A DNA stretch of 64,000 nt from Burkholderia ubonensis subsp. mesacidophila (GCF_002097715.1 NZ_CP020738.1:1984001-2048000); one strand, 5' to 3'. Counted from the first letter of the stretch, positions 8,205 through 17,067 are shown. Notes: generated by a model from the sequence alone, not told the origin. Made by a program: numbers and translations.

Positions 8205-9071
8205 ATGTCCATATCGACTGTCCCGTTCACCGCAACCTGGATCGCCATCTTCGCCGCCGCGGCGCTCGCCTGGTGCCGCCCGCTGCGCATCCCCAGCCTG
8301 ATGCTCGGCGTCGCCGGCTACGCCGGCGCGCTCGCGCTCGGCCAGCTCGCGCCGCTCGCACTGGCGCCGCTGGCATTGCTCGCGCTGGCCGCATGGGGCG
8401 TCGCGCCCGCACGTCCGGCCGCGCTGCGCTTCGCCGCGCATGCCGTCTTCCTCGCACTCGCGATCGCGCTGAGCCTGCACCTGCTGCCCGGCTTCCATAA
8501 TCCGCGCGTGATCGCGCCGACCCGGTTCACGCCGGACGCGGTGCCGTTCACGATGTACCTGAATCTCGACAAGCCGCTCGCCGGCCTGTGGCTGCTGTGG
8601 GTGCTGCCGTGGGTGCATCCGGCCGTGTCGCCGGCGCGCGCGCTGCGGGTGGGCGTCGTCGTCGCGCTCGCGACGTCCGCGGCGTGCCTCGCCGGCGCGA
8701 CCGCGCTCGGCATGGTCGGCTGGGCGCCCAAATGGCCGACGGCCGGCTGGCTCTGGCTCGCGAACAACGTGCTGCTCGTGACGCTCGCCGAAGAAGCGCT
8801 GTTCCGCGGCTACCTGCAAGGCGGCCTGACCCGCGCGCTCGGCGCGTTCTCGTGGGGACCGTGGGTTGCGCTGGCCGCGGGCGCCGCACTGTTCGGCGCG
8901 GCCCATGCGGCGGCCGGCTGGCAATGGATCGTGCTCGGCACGGTGGCCGGCGTCGGCTACGGCATCGCGTACCGCCGGGGCGGCCTGTTCGCCGCCGCGC
9001 TCGCGCACGCGGGGCTGAACGTCGTCCACTTCGGGCTGTTCACGTATCCGATGCTGGCCGCCGCGCATTAA
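8205..9071 (+). CDS. CPBP family intramembrane metalloprotease (CAAX-like)
   Basis: A 288-residue multi-pass membrane protein with the three signature motifs of the CPBP/Abi family in its C-terminal half: EEALFRGYLQ (glutamates and arginine), GAAHAAAG (histidine) and HAGLN (histidine and asparagine). Family members are intramembrane proteases or bacteriocin-immunity-type proteins. The ATG at 8205 was chosen because the first transmembrane helix follows at once. The GGAGG at 8187-8191 is 13 bases upstream of it, rather far, and only 1 base before an alternative ATG at 8193, so the exact start is uncertain. It is convergent with marC-like 9085-9756. The substrate is unknown. Confidence 0.83.
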   Translation: MSISTVPFTATWIAIFAAAALAWCRPLRIPSLMLGVAGYAGALALGQLAPLALAPLALLALAAWGVAPARPAALRFAAHAVFLALAIALSLHLLPGFHNPRVIAPTRFTPDAVPFTMYLNLDKPLAGLWLLWVLPWVHPAVSPARALRVGVVVALATSAACLAGATALGMVGWAPKWPTAGWLWLANNVLLVTLAEEALFRGYLQGGLTRALGAFSWGPWVALAAGAALFGAAHAAAGWQWIVLGTVAGVGYGIAYRRGGLFAAALAHAGLNVVHFGLFTYPMLAAAH

Positions 9072-9084
9072 GCGCCGCGCGCGC

Positions 9085-9756
9085 TTACTTGACCTGGTCG
9101 GCGATCGGCTGCAGGAACTCGGAAAAGCCGGTCAGCATGATCTGCACGCCGATGCAAAGCAGCAGGAACGCCGACACGCGCATCGCGACCTTGGTGCCTT
9201 CGGTGCCGAGGTAGCGCGCGAGGAACGCGGAGCGGCTGTAGGTCTGCCAGATCACCAGCGCGACGAGCGCGGACACCGCGATCGACACGAGGCTCGACAG
9301 CGCGAACTCCGACAGCTTGTGCGTCCGGTTCGCGTTGAGCGCGATCGCGGTGGCGATCGAGCCGGGGCCGGTGGTCAGCGGCACGGTGAGCGGGAAGAAC
9401 GCGCGCTTCATCACGGTGGACACGTCGATCGGCTTGACCGGCGTATCGCCGCCGCCCGGCACGTCGGGCTCGTTCAGCATCCGCCACCCCGCCACCGCCA
9501 CCGCGAAGCCGCCGCCGATGCGCAGCGCTTCCATCGAGATCCCGAAGAAATGCAGCACCGGCGTGCCGGCGAAGAACGCGACGAGCAGCACGACGAACGA
9601 ATTGAACGCGACCTTCTTCGCGAGCATGTCGCGCTCCTGCTCGGTCAGCGACTCGGTACGTTCGAGAAACAGGAAGGCGATGCCGATCGGGTTGATGATG
9701 CCCATCAGGCCGGTGAAGCCGAACAGGATCTCGGAGATAAGGCGGTTGACGATCAT
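9085..9756 (-). CDS. MarC family inner-membrane protein
   Basis: A 223-residue protein of the MarC (UPF0056) family, with six predicted membrane helices and the typical GIINPIGIAFLFL and TVPLTTGPGSIATAIAL segments near the start and centre. The family was once linked to multiple antibiotic resistance but its real role is unknown. Its length fits full-length members. The ATG at 9756 begins the first helix directly. It ends 13 bases from the convergent CPBP gene with no obvious terminator between them. Confidence 0.9.
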   Translation of the reverse strand: MIVNRLISEILFGFTGLMGIINPIGIAFLFLERTESLTEQERDMLAKKVAFNSFVVLLVAFFAGTPVLHFFGISMEALRIGGGFAVAVAGWRMLNEPDVPGGGDTPVKPIDVSTVMKRAFFPLTVPLTTGPGSIATAIALNANRTHKLSEFALSSLVSIAVSALVALVIWQTYSRSAFLARYLGTEGTKVAMRVSAFLLLCIGVQIMLTGFSEFLQPIADQVK

Positions 9757-9885
9757 CGGACGGGGAATCGGTCAGGTCGGATTCGGCGGCGCGCCGGGGG
9801 TCACGCATTGTAGAGCAACCGTCTCCGTTTGCGGCGCGGCGGATGAGCGTCGGCAAGCCGCCGCGCCGGGTGTCCGTTCCTGCAC

Positions 9886-10686
9886 TTACGCGCCGCCCGC
9901 CTCCCACGCCGGCGCCCGCTTCGCGAAGAACGCCGCGAAGCCTTCCTTCGCTTCGTCCGTCGCGCGCACGCGCGAGATCGTCTGCGCGGTGAAAGCCGCG
10001 CGTTCGTCGGACGGCGGATATTCGCCGATCGCGTCGAAGAAGCGCTTGATCTCCATCAGCGCATGCGGGCCGTTGCGGCTCAGCTCCGCGAGGGTCCTGG
10101 CCAGTGCGTCGTCGAGCGCATCGAGCGGCACGACCTGGTGGATCAGCCCGATTTCGACCGCCTCGCCTGCGCTCAACTGCGTCGCGGTCAGCGCGAGCCG
10201 GCGCGCCTGGCGCTGGCCGACCGCCTCGACGAGATACGGGCCGATCACGGCCGGCAGGATGCCGAAGCGCGCCTCGCTGACCGCGAAGCGCGCCTGGTCG
10301 CTCGCGATCACGATGTCGCACGCGGCGCACAGGCCGACACCGCCGCCGAACGCGTGCCCCTGCACGCGCGCGACGGTCGGTTTCGGGCACTGCCGGATCG
10401 CGCGCATCATCGCCGCGAAGCGCTCCGCGTCGCGCAGGTTCGCCGCCGCGTCGTTCGCGCTTGCGCGCTGCATCCACTGCAGGTCGGCGCCCGCGCAGAA
10501 CGCGCGGCCGTCCGAGCGCAGCACGATCGCGCGCACGTCGTCGCGCGCGCCGAGCGTGGTGAAGGTGTCGGTCAGCTCGGCGATCATCGTCTCGTCGAAC
10601 GCGTTGAGCACGTCGCCGCGCGTGAGCGCGACGGTCGCGATGCCGCGCGCATCGACGCTGACGGCCAGGGTCTTCAATCCATCCAT
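9886..10686 (-). CDS. Enoyl-CoA hydratase/isomerase family protein
   Basis: A 266-residue crotonase-fold enzyme. The oxyanion-hole segments FCAGADLQWM and AFGGGVGLCAACD are present. The Glu of SEARFGILPA is kept, while the other catalytic Glu of mitochondrial-type hydratase (GGGCEL) is Gly in GGGVGL. This one-Glu pattern resembles methylglutaconyl-CoA hydratases more than PaaF. It lies 50 bases downstream of paaK in the same direction, so it is probably the last gene of a paaH-paaK operon and may supply a hydration or isomerisation step of phenylacetyl-CoA ring breakdown or of a related branched acyl-CoA route. It is cytoplasmic. The exact substrate cannot be fixed from the sequence. Confidence 0.85.
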   Translation of the reverse strand: MDGLKTLAVSVDARGIATVALTRGDVLNAFDETMIAELTDTFTTLGARDDVRAIVLRSDGRAFCAGADLQWMQRASANDAAANLRDAERFAAMMRAIRQCPKPTVARVQGHAFGGGVGLCAACDIVIASDQARFAVSEARFGILPAVIGPYLVEAVGQRQARRLALTATQLSAGEAVEIGLIHQVVPLDALDDALARTLAELSRNGPHALMEIKRFFDAIGEYPPSDERAAFTAQTISRVRATDEAKEGFAAFFAKRAPAWEAGGA

Positions 10687-10736
10687 CGATCAGGTTTCCT
10701 CGGTTAGTCGCTCGGTTAGTCAGTCAGGCAATGGGG

Positions 10737-12059
10737 TCAGGCGGCATGCCGCCGGTCGATCACGCGCTTGGCCTTGCCGGTCGCGGTCGTCGGAATGCCG
10801 CCCGCCGGCAGCACCGTGACGCCCGCGGACACGCCGACCATCGTCTTGATCCGGTGCTGCAGTTCGCGCGCGATCGCGGCGCGCTCGCCTTCCGGCACGC
10901 TGGCGCCCGCTTCCGAGCGCAGCTCGACCGCGAGATCGAGCCGGTCCATGTGGCCGTCTCGCGAGATCGTCAGCTGGTACTGGCCGGACAGCTTCGGTTG
11001 CGCGACGACCAGCTCCTCGATCTGGCTCGGGAACACGTTCACGCCGCGGATGATCATCATGTCGTCCGAACGGCCGGTGATCTTCGCGAGGCGGCGCATC
11101 GTGCGCGCGGTCGGCGGCAAAAGCGCGGTCAGGTCGCGGGTGCGGTAGCGGATCACCGGCATCGCTTCCTTCGTGAGCGACGTGAACACGAGCTCGCCCT
11201 CGCTGCCGTCCGGCAGCACCTCGCCCGTCACCGGGTCGATGATCTCGGGATAGAAATGGTCTTCCCAGACCACCGGGCCGTCCTTGGTCTCGATGCATTC
11301 GCACGCGACGCCCGGGCCCATCACTTCGGACAGCCCGTAGATGTCGAGCGCGTCGATGCCCGCGCGCGTCTGCACTTCCTCGCGCAGCGCCTGCGTCCAC
11401 GGCTCCGCGCCGAAGATGCCGATCTTCAGCGACGACGCGGCCGGGTCCATGCCCTGCCGCACCATCTCGTCGATCAGGTTCAGCATGTACGACGGCGTGA
11501 CGAGGATGATCCTCGGCTCGAAATCGCGGATCAGCTGCACCTGCTTCTCGGTCTGCCCGCCCGACATCGGCACGACCATGCAGCCGAGCCGCTCCGCACC
11601 GTAATGGATGCCGAGGCCGCCCGTGAACAGCCCGTAGCCGAACGCGTTGTGCAGCGTGTCGCCGGGGCGGCCGCCCGCCGCGCGGATCGAGCGCGCGATC
11701 ACGTTCGCCCAGGTGTCGATGTCGCGCGCCGTGTAGCCGACCACGGTCGGCTTGCCGGTCGTGCCGCTCGATGCGTGCACCCGCACCACCTGCTGACGCG
11801 GCACCGCGAACAGCCCGCACGGGTAGTTGTCGCGGAAATCGGTTTTCGTCGTGAACGGGAATTTCGCGAGATCGGCGAGCGTCGTCAGGTCGTCCGGATG
11901 CACGCCCGCCGCGTCGAACGAGCGGCGGTAGTGCGGGACGTTGTCGTACGCGTGGCGCAGCGACCACTTGAGCCGCTGCAGCTGCAGCGCCTGGAGTTCG
12001 TCGCGGCTCGCGGTCTCGATCGGGTCGAGCGCGGCCATCGGGTGCGTCGGGGCAGTCAT
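10737..12059 (-). CDS. paaK: Phenylacetate-CoA ligase
   Basis: A 440-residue AMP-forming ligase that activates phenylacetate to phenylacetyl-CoA, the first step of the aerobic phenylacetate pathway. The ATP-binding SSGTTGKPTVVGYT, the adenylate motif YGLSEVMGPGVACEC and the YRTRDLT segment are all typical of PaaK, as is the length. The ATG at 12059 has a GGAGGAG ribosome site 8 bases upstream; the frame runs much further but the upstream part is the antisense of another frame of paaH. It sits 56 bases after paaH and 50 before the enoyl-CoA hydratase gene, so the three look like one operon. Confidence 0.94.
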   Translation of the reverse strand: MTAPTHPMAALDPIETASRDELQALQLQRLKWSLRHAYDNVPHYRRSFDAAGVHPDDLTTLADLAKFPFTTKTDFRDNYPCGLFAVPRQQVVRVHASSGTTGKPTVVGYTARDIDTWANVIARSIRAAGGRPGDTLHNAFGYGLFTGGLGIHYGAERLGCMVVPMSGGQTEKQVQLIRDFEPRIILVTPSYMLNLIDEMVRQGMDPAASSLKIGIFGAEPWTQALREEVQTRAGIDALDIYGLSEVMGPGVACECIETKDGPVVWEDHFYPEIIDPVTGEVLPDGSEGELVFTSLTKEAMPVIRYRTRDLTALLPPTARTMRRLAKITGRSDDMMIIRGVNVFPSQIEELVVAQPKLSGQYQLTISRDGHMDRLDLAVELRSEAGASVPEGERAAIARELQHRIKTMVGVSAGVTVLPAGGIPTTATGKAKRVIDRRHAA

Positions 12060-12115
12060 CGGGGTGCTCCTCCAGTGGAGTGATGTCGTTATCGTGATCG
12101 GGGGGAAAGCGGCGG

Positions 12116-13672
12116 TCAGGACCGGAACGCACGGCCGGCCGCGCGCAGCGCGGCGATGCGCGGCGACACGCGATAGCGGTCCTCGCCGTAGCTCGCGGCC
12201 AGATGCGACAGCACGCGATGCACGCGTGCGATGCCGATCGCGTCGGCCCACGCAAGCGGGCCGCACGGATAGTTGACGCCCTTTTCCATCGCGAGATCGA
12301 GATCGGCGGGCGAGCACACGCCCTGGTTCACCGTGTCGGCCGCTTCGTTCGCGAGCATCGCGACGGTGCGCATCACGATCATGCCCGGCACGTCGGCTAG
12401 GCCGACGACGCGAAAGCCCGCCTGCTGGAACAGGCCGACCGCGTCCGCATAGGCTGCGTCGCTGCACTGGAGCGCGCGGGTCAGCGCGACAAGCCCGGCC
12501 TGTGCGTAGTCGCGCGCGAGGTCGACGAGCACGAGGTCGGCCACGCCCGTCTGCGCGGCGCGTTCGGTCGCGGTGCGGCCGTCGGTCAGCGCGACCGATG
12601 CGCGGCCGGCCGTCGCGAGCAGGTCGTCGGGATGGGCGTGCGCGTGCCGCGCGCCGGCCACGCGCTCGGCGATGCGCGCGCGCAGCGCATCGGCCGGGCC
12701 GTCCTGCGCGAACAGCGTGACGGCCGCGGGCGCGTCGCGCGGCGGCTCGACGTCCGGCGCCGGCGGCGTCGCGCCGTCCGCATACGAATAGAACCCGCGG
12801 CCCGACTTGCGGCCGAGGAAGCCTGCGTTGACCAATTCCTGCTGGATCAGCGACGGCGTGAAGCGCGGATCGTTGAAGTAAGCGCGGAACACCGATTCGG
12901 TCACCGCGAAGTTCACGTCGTGGCCGATCAGGTCCATCAGCTCGAACGGCCCCATCCGGAACCCGCCCGCTTCGCGCATCACCGCGTCGATCGACGCGGG
13001 CGCGCCGCCCTGCTCGTTCAGCACGCGCAGCGCCTCCGCGTAGTACGGCCGCGCGACGCGGTTGACGATGAAGCCGGGCGTCGACTTCGTCAGCACCGGC
13101 CGCTTGCCCCACGCGGCGGCGGTGTCGTACAGCACCTGCGCGACCTCGGGCGCGGTCGCGAGCCCGCTGACCACCTCGACGAGCGCCATCAGCGGCGCGG
13201 GGTTGAAGAAATGCAGGCCGGCGACCCGCTGCGGCGCGCGCAGGCCGGCCGCGATCGCCGTGATCGAGATCGACGACGTGTTGGTCGCGAGCAGGCACGC
13301 GTCGTCGACATGACGCTCGAGCGTCGCGAAGATCTCGCGCTTCACGTCGAGCCGCTCGGCCGCCGCCTCGACGACCAGCGCGGCGGGCGCGAAGTCGGCC
13401 AGCGCGCGCACCGCGCTCACACGGTTCGCCGCGGCTTCCGCCTGGGCCGGATCGAGCCGGCCCTTCTCCGCGAGACGCGCGAACTGAGCGCGAATCCCGG
13501 CGAGCGCCTTGTCGCAGGCCGCTTCGTTCAGGTCGTACATCAGCACCGGATGGCCGGCCGCCGCCGCGACCTGCGCGATGCCCGCGCCCATCGCGCCCGC
13601 GCCGATCACGCCGACGACCGCCGCCGGCGCCAGCGCGCCCGAGTTCACCGATTGTGCAGAGGAAACAGCCAT
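12116..13672 (-). CDS. paaH: 3-hydroxyacyl-CoA dehydrogenase, phenylacetate type
   Basis: A 518-residue NAD-dependent enzyme that oxidises 3-hydroxyadipyl-CoA in phenylacetate breakdown. The N-terminal Rossmann motif GVIGAGAMGAGIA is at 20-32, followed by the HFFNPAPLM catalytic-His segment and two C-terminal dehydrogenase domains. The duplicated C-terminal domain and length of about 510 match PaaH/PaaC rather than the shorter FadB2 type. It is the first gene of the operon, directly behind the palindrome at 13715-13728, which suggests control by a TetR-family repressor. The gene for that regulator is not in the window. Confidence 0.92.
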   Translation of the reverse strand: MAVSSAQSVNSGALAPAAVVGVIGAGAMGAGIAQVAAAAGHPVLMYDLNEAACDKALAGIRAQFARLAEKGRLDPAQAEAAANRVSAVRALADFAPAALVVEAAAERLDVKREIFATLERHVDDACLLATNTSSISITAIAAGLRAPQRVAGLHFFNPAPLMALVEVVSGLATAPEVAQVLYDTAAAWGKRPVLTKSTPGFIVNRVARPYYAEALRVLNEQGGAPASIDAVMREAGGFRMGPFELMDLIGHDVNFAVTESVFRAYFNDPRFTPSLIQQELVNAGFLGRKSGRGFYSYADGATPPAPDVEPPRDAPAAVTLFAQDGPADALRARIAERVAGARHAHAHPDDLLATAGRASVALTDGRTATERAAQTGVADLVLVDLARDYAQAGLVALTRALQCSDAAYADAVGLFQQAGFRVVGLADVPGMIVMRTVAMLANEAADTVNQGVCSPADLDLAMEKGVNYPCGPLAWADAIGIARVHRVLSHLAASYGEDRYRVSPRIAALRAAGRAFRS

Positions 13673-13707
13673 CGCTTGCGATCCGTCAGGAAATGAGAAT
13701 GTTGGCG

Positions 13708-13728
13708 ATTATAAACCGACCGGTCGGT
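13708..13728 (-). promoter_or_regulatory. paaH promoter with perfect 14-bp palindrome (TetR/PaaR-type operator)
   Basis: On the minus strand a TATAAT -10 box (13708-13713) is followed upstream by ACCGACCGGTCGGT (13715-13728), a perfect palindrome that fills the -10/-35 spacer. Such palindromes are typical TetR-family operators, and phenylacetate operons of betaproteobacteria are commonly controlled by a TetR-type PaaR. Repression by steric block of RNA polymerase is the simple reading. Confidence 0.65.
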
Positions 13729-14216
13729 AGATTTATGTCAGGGCGAGCCCGGATTCGTCACGTAAAAGACCATTACCGAATCGGCAAAGACAAAAAATGA
13801 AAAATTCTCGGCACTTTTTTCAAATCGAAAGGTCAACGTAAGGGTTCGATTTTCGGAGAGCAGCCCGCATCCGCCTGATAAAATCCCGCAACCCGCAGGA
13901 TTTCAGGGAGAAACCGCGTGCCACGCCGCCATTGCCGCGCATCGCCGGCCGCCCATTCGGGGCCGGAACCGAGCCGCCGGCGTTGCCGGGCGGCGATCCA
14001 GCCCTGCTTCCAGCGGCCAGTCGCATCGAACCGGTTCGGCGCGACGGGCTCGGCCCGCCCGCGCTACCTGCCGCCTTGCAGCGGCGAACCCGGGCGGCGC
14101 TTTTCCGCGCCGCCGTCCTTCAGTTCCATCGCTCTCGTTCGGCGGTTGTCCGGCCGGGCTTCGTCCAACCCGTGACGGCGCGTTGCGCGCCGCCACTCGA
14201 ATAAGGAAAACCCTCC
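13729..14216 (+). other. Long intergenic region; candidate structured leader of the Ca2+/H+ antiporter gene
   Basis: No convincing protein gene lies in these 488 bases; the open frames seen have neither ribosome sites nor recognisable content. A -10-like TAAAAT at 13879-13884 would give a leader of about 325 bases. From about 14027 the leader has a run of clean hairpins: CGAACC/GGTTCG (14027-14038), CGGGC-TCG-GCCCG (14045-14057), GGCGGCGC/GCGCCGCC around TTTTCC (14093-14114), and CGGCGCG/CGCGCCG around TTG (14076-14092 region shifted to 14176-14192). The last lies just before the AAGGA ribosome site. I did not recognise the yybP-ykoY or Mg2+ riboswitch consensus in it. Confidence 0.4.
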
Positions 14217-15305
14217 ATGCCGAAATCGTCCAACCCGCTCCCGCGCTGGACCATCTGGGCCCCGCTTGCCGCCTGGCTGGTGCTCGCGCTGTCGCGCGTC
14301 GTGCCGGCCGAAGGTCTCGTCATCGCACTGTTCGCGGCGGCGCTTGCCGGCTCGGTATTTGCCGCCGTCCACCATGCCGAGGTCGTCGCGCACCGCGTCG
14401 GCGAACCGTTCGGCACGCTCGTGCTCGCCGTCGCCGTGACCGTCATCGAAGTCGCGCTGATCGTGTCGGTGATGCTCGGTGCCGGCCCCGAGAAATCCGG
14501 CCTCGCGCGCGATACCGTGTTCGCCGCGGTGATGATCATCTGCAACGGCATCGTCGGCCTGTGCCTGCTCGTCGGCGCATGGAAGCACGGCGAGCAGGAC
14601 TTCCAGGGGCGCGGCGCGAGCAAGGCGCTCGCGGTGCTCGCGTCGCTGTCGGTGCTGTCGCTCGTGATGCCGAACTACCTGAGCGCCGCGCCGGGCCCGC
14701 TGTTTTCGCGGTCGCAGCTCGCGTTCGCGGGCGTGTCGTCGCTGGTGCTGTACGGCGTGTTCGTGTTCGTGCAGACCGTGCGCCACCGCGACTACTTCCT
14801 CGCCGACCACGACAGCGCGAACGAATCCGTCCACGCGGCGCCGCCGAGCAGCCGCACCGCGCTGGTCAGCCTGCTGTTCCTGTTCGTCAGCCTCGTCGCG
14901 GTGGTGCTGCTCGCGAAGCTGCTGTCGCCGGCCGTCGAGCACGCGGTGCTGCAGCTCGGCCTGCCGGAAGCCGCGGTCGGCATCGTGATCGCCGCGCTCG
15001 TGCTGCTGCCCGAAGGGCTCGCGGCCACCAGCGCGGCGCGCGCGAATCGCCTGCAGACCAGCATGAACCTCGCGCTCGGCTCGGCGCTCGCGAGCATCGG
15101 GCTCACGATTCCGACGGTCGCCGCGGTGTTCATCTGGATCGGCCAGCCGCTCACGCTCGGCATCGGTGCGATGGAAACCGTGCTGCTGTCGCTGACGCTG
15201 CTCGTCAGCACGCTGACGCTCAGCGCCGGGCGCACGACCGTGCTGCACGGCGTCGTGCACCTGTCGCTGTTCGCCGCCTATCTGTTCCTGTCGGTCACGC
15301 ACTGA
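14217..15305 (+). CDS. Calcium/proton antiporter (CaCA family, ChaA-like)
   Basis: A 362-residue ion antiporter with about eleven membrane helices. The two alpha repeats of the CaCA superfamily are visible: GTLVLAVAVTVIEVALIVSVM in the first half and AALVLLPEGLAATSAARANRLQTSMNLALGSALASIGLTIP in the second, each with its acidic residue (E in VIEV and LLPEG). ChaA-type proteins export Ca2+ or Na+/K+ in exchange for protons across the inner membrane. The ATG at 14217 has AAGGA about 11 bases upstream. It has a long hairpin-rich leader, and a broken exported-protein gene follows downstream. Confidence 0.9.
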   Translation: MPKSSNPLPRWTIWAPLAAWLVLALSRVVPAEGLVIALFAAALAGSVFAAVHHAEVVAHRVGEPFGTLVLAVAVTVIEVALIVSVMLGAGPEKSGLARDTVFAAVMIICNGIVGLCLLVGAWKHGEQDFQGRGASKALAVLASLSVLSLVMPNYLSAAPGPLFSRSQLAFAGVSSLVLYGVFVFVQTVRHRDYFLADHDSANESVHAAPPSSRTALVSLLFLFVSLVAVVLLAKLLSPAVEHAVLQLGLPEAAVGIVIAALVLLPEGLAATSAARANRLQTSMNLALGSALASIGLTIPTVAAVFIWIGQPLTLGIGAMETVLLSLTLLVSTLTLSAGRTTVLHGVVHLSLFAAYLFLSVTH

Positions 15306-15343
15306 CGCATCGGATGATGCCCGTGCTCATCAGGACAAGCAGG

Positions 15344-15823
15344 ATGCAAAAACTTCCCGTCCGGCTGATCGGCATCCTGCTGGCGCTGCACCTGCCCGTG
15401 GGGCACGCGCAGCCGGCCAGCGCGCCGGACGATGACATCGGAGCCTAGCATTTCGACAATCCGTTGCTGTATTACGGCGACATGGACACCGACGGCAACG
15501 CGCTCTACGTGATCTGCAAAGCCGGGCGGCTTCGGGCCTCGGTGCTGGTGAGCGGCGCCGATCGACATGACGGCCAGCGCGTGCGCGTCACGTTTGCGTC
15601 GAACAGCGCACGCGTTTCAAGCCGCGGCGCGCTTGCGCTGTCCGATCTCGACATGTACGCCGTCGCGGAAATCACGGACCGCGCGCGGTTCTATCGCCTG
15701 TTCGACGACGACCGGGAGCTTCGGATCGACGTCGAAGGCGATCACCTTCGCCTGCCGTTGCGCGGCGCGCGCGATCAGGCCGTTCAACTGAAAGCCGCCT
15801 GTCCGGTCAGGCGAGGACGCTGA
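15344..15823 (+). pseudogene. Small exported protein interrupted by an in-frame amber codon
   Basis: Two open stretches in the same frame are split only by TAG at 15446-15448. The first encodes a signal peptide, MQKLPVRLIGILLALHLPVG followed by HAQPASAPDDDIGA; the second encodes HFDNPLLYYGDMDTDGNALYVICKAGRLRASVLVSG and runs on to 15823. Joined, they give a 159-codon periplasmic protein with two Cys and no family I recognise. The downstream piece has no ribosome site of its own at 15464. A single base change (for example GAG or CAG to TAG) would explain the break. An ATG at 15314 is an alternative start. Either the gene is recently dead, or the base call is wrong. Confidence 0.65.
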
Positions 15824-15842
15824 AGGCCGCGTCCCGCACACG

Positions 15843-16622
15843 TCATGGGTTGCGTGCGGCGGCGCCCGCGTTCCCGCATGCGTCCGGCGTCCGGTCGGAC
15901 GTCCCCGCACACTGCCGCCACACCGCGTCCGGCATCGCCGCGACCACGACGAGATCCTGTCCCGGCGCGTAGTTCCAGATCACACGCCCCGGCCGGTCGC
16001 GCGCGGCTTCCCAGATCCTGCGCTTCTGCGCCGCGGTCAGGCGAATCGCGCCGTTCCGGCCGCTCTTGCCGGCCGCGAGCAGCTGCATCTCGTCCCCCCG
16101 GAACGCAATGATGCCGCCGGCCGACTCGTCGCCCGGCAACAGCAGGAAACGCCACGCGTAAAACTCGGAATCGACCGGCGGAATCTTCCAGTTCGGGCCG
16201 TCGAGCACCAGCGTGCGCCGTTCGCGATCGATCGCGTCATGGGCGCCGTCGATCAACGGCAACCGGTGCGGCAGGGTCGGAGGCTGCCCGGACGACGCCA
16301 GATAAAGCGCGCCCGGCCTGCCCTGTGCGTCGAAGGTGCGCACCAGCGCGCCTGCGTCGTCGCGGCGGATCACGCGTAGCAGGCGGCCGCCGGCGTCATG
16401 CACGTAGACGAGCCCGCCCGGATCGCCGGCGCGGCCGTCGCACACGTCGGCGCCCGACGCCGCCAGCCAGCCGTGCGCGTCGCGTTTCGCCAACCTCGAC
16501 AGGATGACGGTCTGTGCGATCAGCACCCCGACCGCCGTCGCGCCGCCGGCCAGCGTGCCGTAGCGCGACACCACCATCGACGCCGCGATCGCGGCGGGAA
16601 TCAGGTAAAGCACCCAGATCAA
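15843..16622 (-). CDS. Uncharacterised membrane-anchored protein
   Basis: A 259-residue protein of unknown function. The first about 45 residues form two membrane helices (MIWVLYLIPAAIAASMVVSR, then GGATAVGVLIAQTVILSRLA), leaving a soluble domain of about 210 residues with a few Trp and a Cys near residue 60 and another near the C-terminus. The soluble part contains short repeated beta-type stretches (GLVYVHDAGGRLLRVIRR). The start is a TTG at 16622, accepted because it gives the first helix directly; other starts would lose it. It is convergent with the broken gene at 15344. I know no family for it; it is likely genus-restricted. Confidence 0.55.
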   Translation of the reverse strand: MIWVLYLIPAAIAASMVVSRYGTLAGGATAVGVLIAQTVILSRLAKRDAHGWLAASGADVCDGRAGDPGGLVYVHDAGGRLLRVIRRDDAGALVRTFDAQGRPGALYLASSGQPPTLPHRLPLIDGAHDAIDRERRTLVLDGPNWKIPPVDSEFYAWRFLLLPGDESAGGIIAFRGDEMQLLAAGKSGRNGAIRLTAAQKRRIWEAARDRPGRVIWNYAPGQDLVVVAAMPDAVWRQCAGTSDRTPDACGNAGAAARNP

Positions 16623-16698
16623 TCTGCGCCCTCGTTGTTCTTATGTCGGCGGCGACACGCGCCGGCCTCACGCCTGCATGACGGTCCGTCGCTTCGCG

Positions 16699-17067
16699 TC
16701 AGTCCGGCCGGTTGGAACGGATAGCGGACGACGCACCGCTCGCCGGTTTGTCGACGACGGCGTCGACGATATCGCCGACCCAGTCCAGATCATGGTTTTC
16801 CCGGCGCGCATGCTTCATGTCGATCTGCGCGCGCATCAAGTCGAAACCCTCGCGCGCGTGGTCGCGCCGTGGCGGCACGACGACGCCCTTCGCCATCTGG
16901 CGCCGTGCGAGATCGGCCTTCGCTTTCTGATGCCGGGTCAGCTTCTTCTTGCCGGCTGGTCGCGGTTTCGGTGCCGCCGGCGGCGCGTCGCTTTGCGGCG
17001 GCGTCGCGGCCGCCGCGATCTCCCGCTTCAAGCGGGCGCAGAAATTCCGGATGGCGTCGATCAGCAT
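16699..17067 (-). CDS. Hypothetical basic protein
   Basis: A 122-residue protein with no recognised domain. It begins with an amphipathic helix (MLIDAIRNFCARLKREIAAA), then a Pro/Ala/Lys-rich linker with PAAPKPRPAGKKKLTRHQKAKADLARRQMAKG, and ends with a charged tail. The many Lys and Arg in the middle suggest nucleic-acid or membrane-surface contact, but that is only an impression. It has no signal peptide. It lies between the membrane protein at 15843 and the LysR gene at 17134, all on the minus strand. Its frame is longer than expected by chance alone, but the evidence for expression is thin. Confidence 0.5.
   Translation of the reverse strand: MLIDAIRNFCARLKREIAAAATPPQSDAPPAAPKPRPAGKKKLTRHQKAKADLARRQMAKGVVVPPRRDHAREGFDLMRAQIDMKHARRENHDLDWVGDIVDAVVDKPASGASSAIRSNRPD

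Noticed and set aside
13729..14216. A yybP-ykoY manganese riboswitch before the antiporter gene
   Set aside because: I could not find the conserved GGGGAGUA-type segments; the leader is hairpin-rich but not this known class as far as I can see.
15446..15448. Amber codon read as pyrrolysine or another recoded residue
   Set aside because: There is no sign of pyrrolysine genes, and the organism is not one that uses it; mutation or error is simpler.
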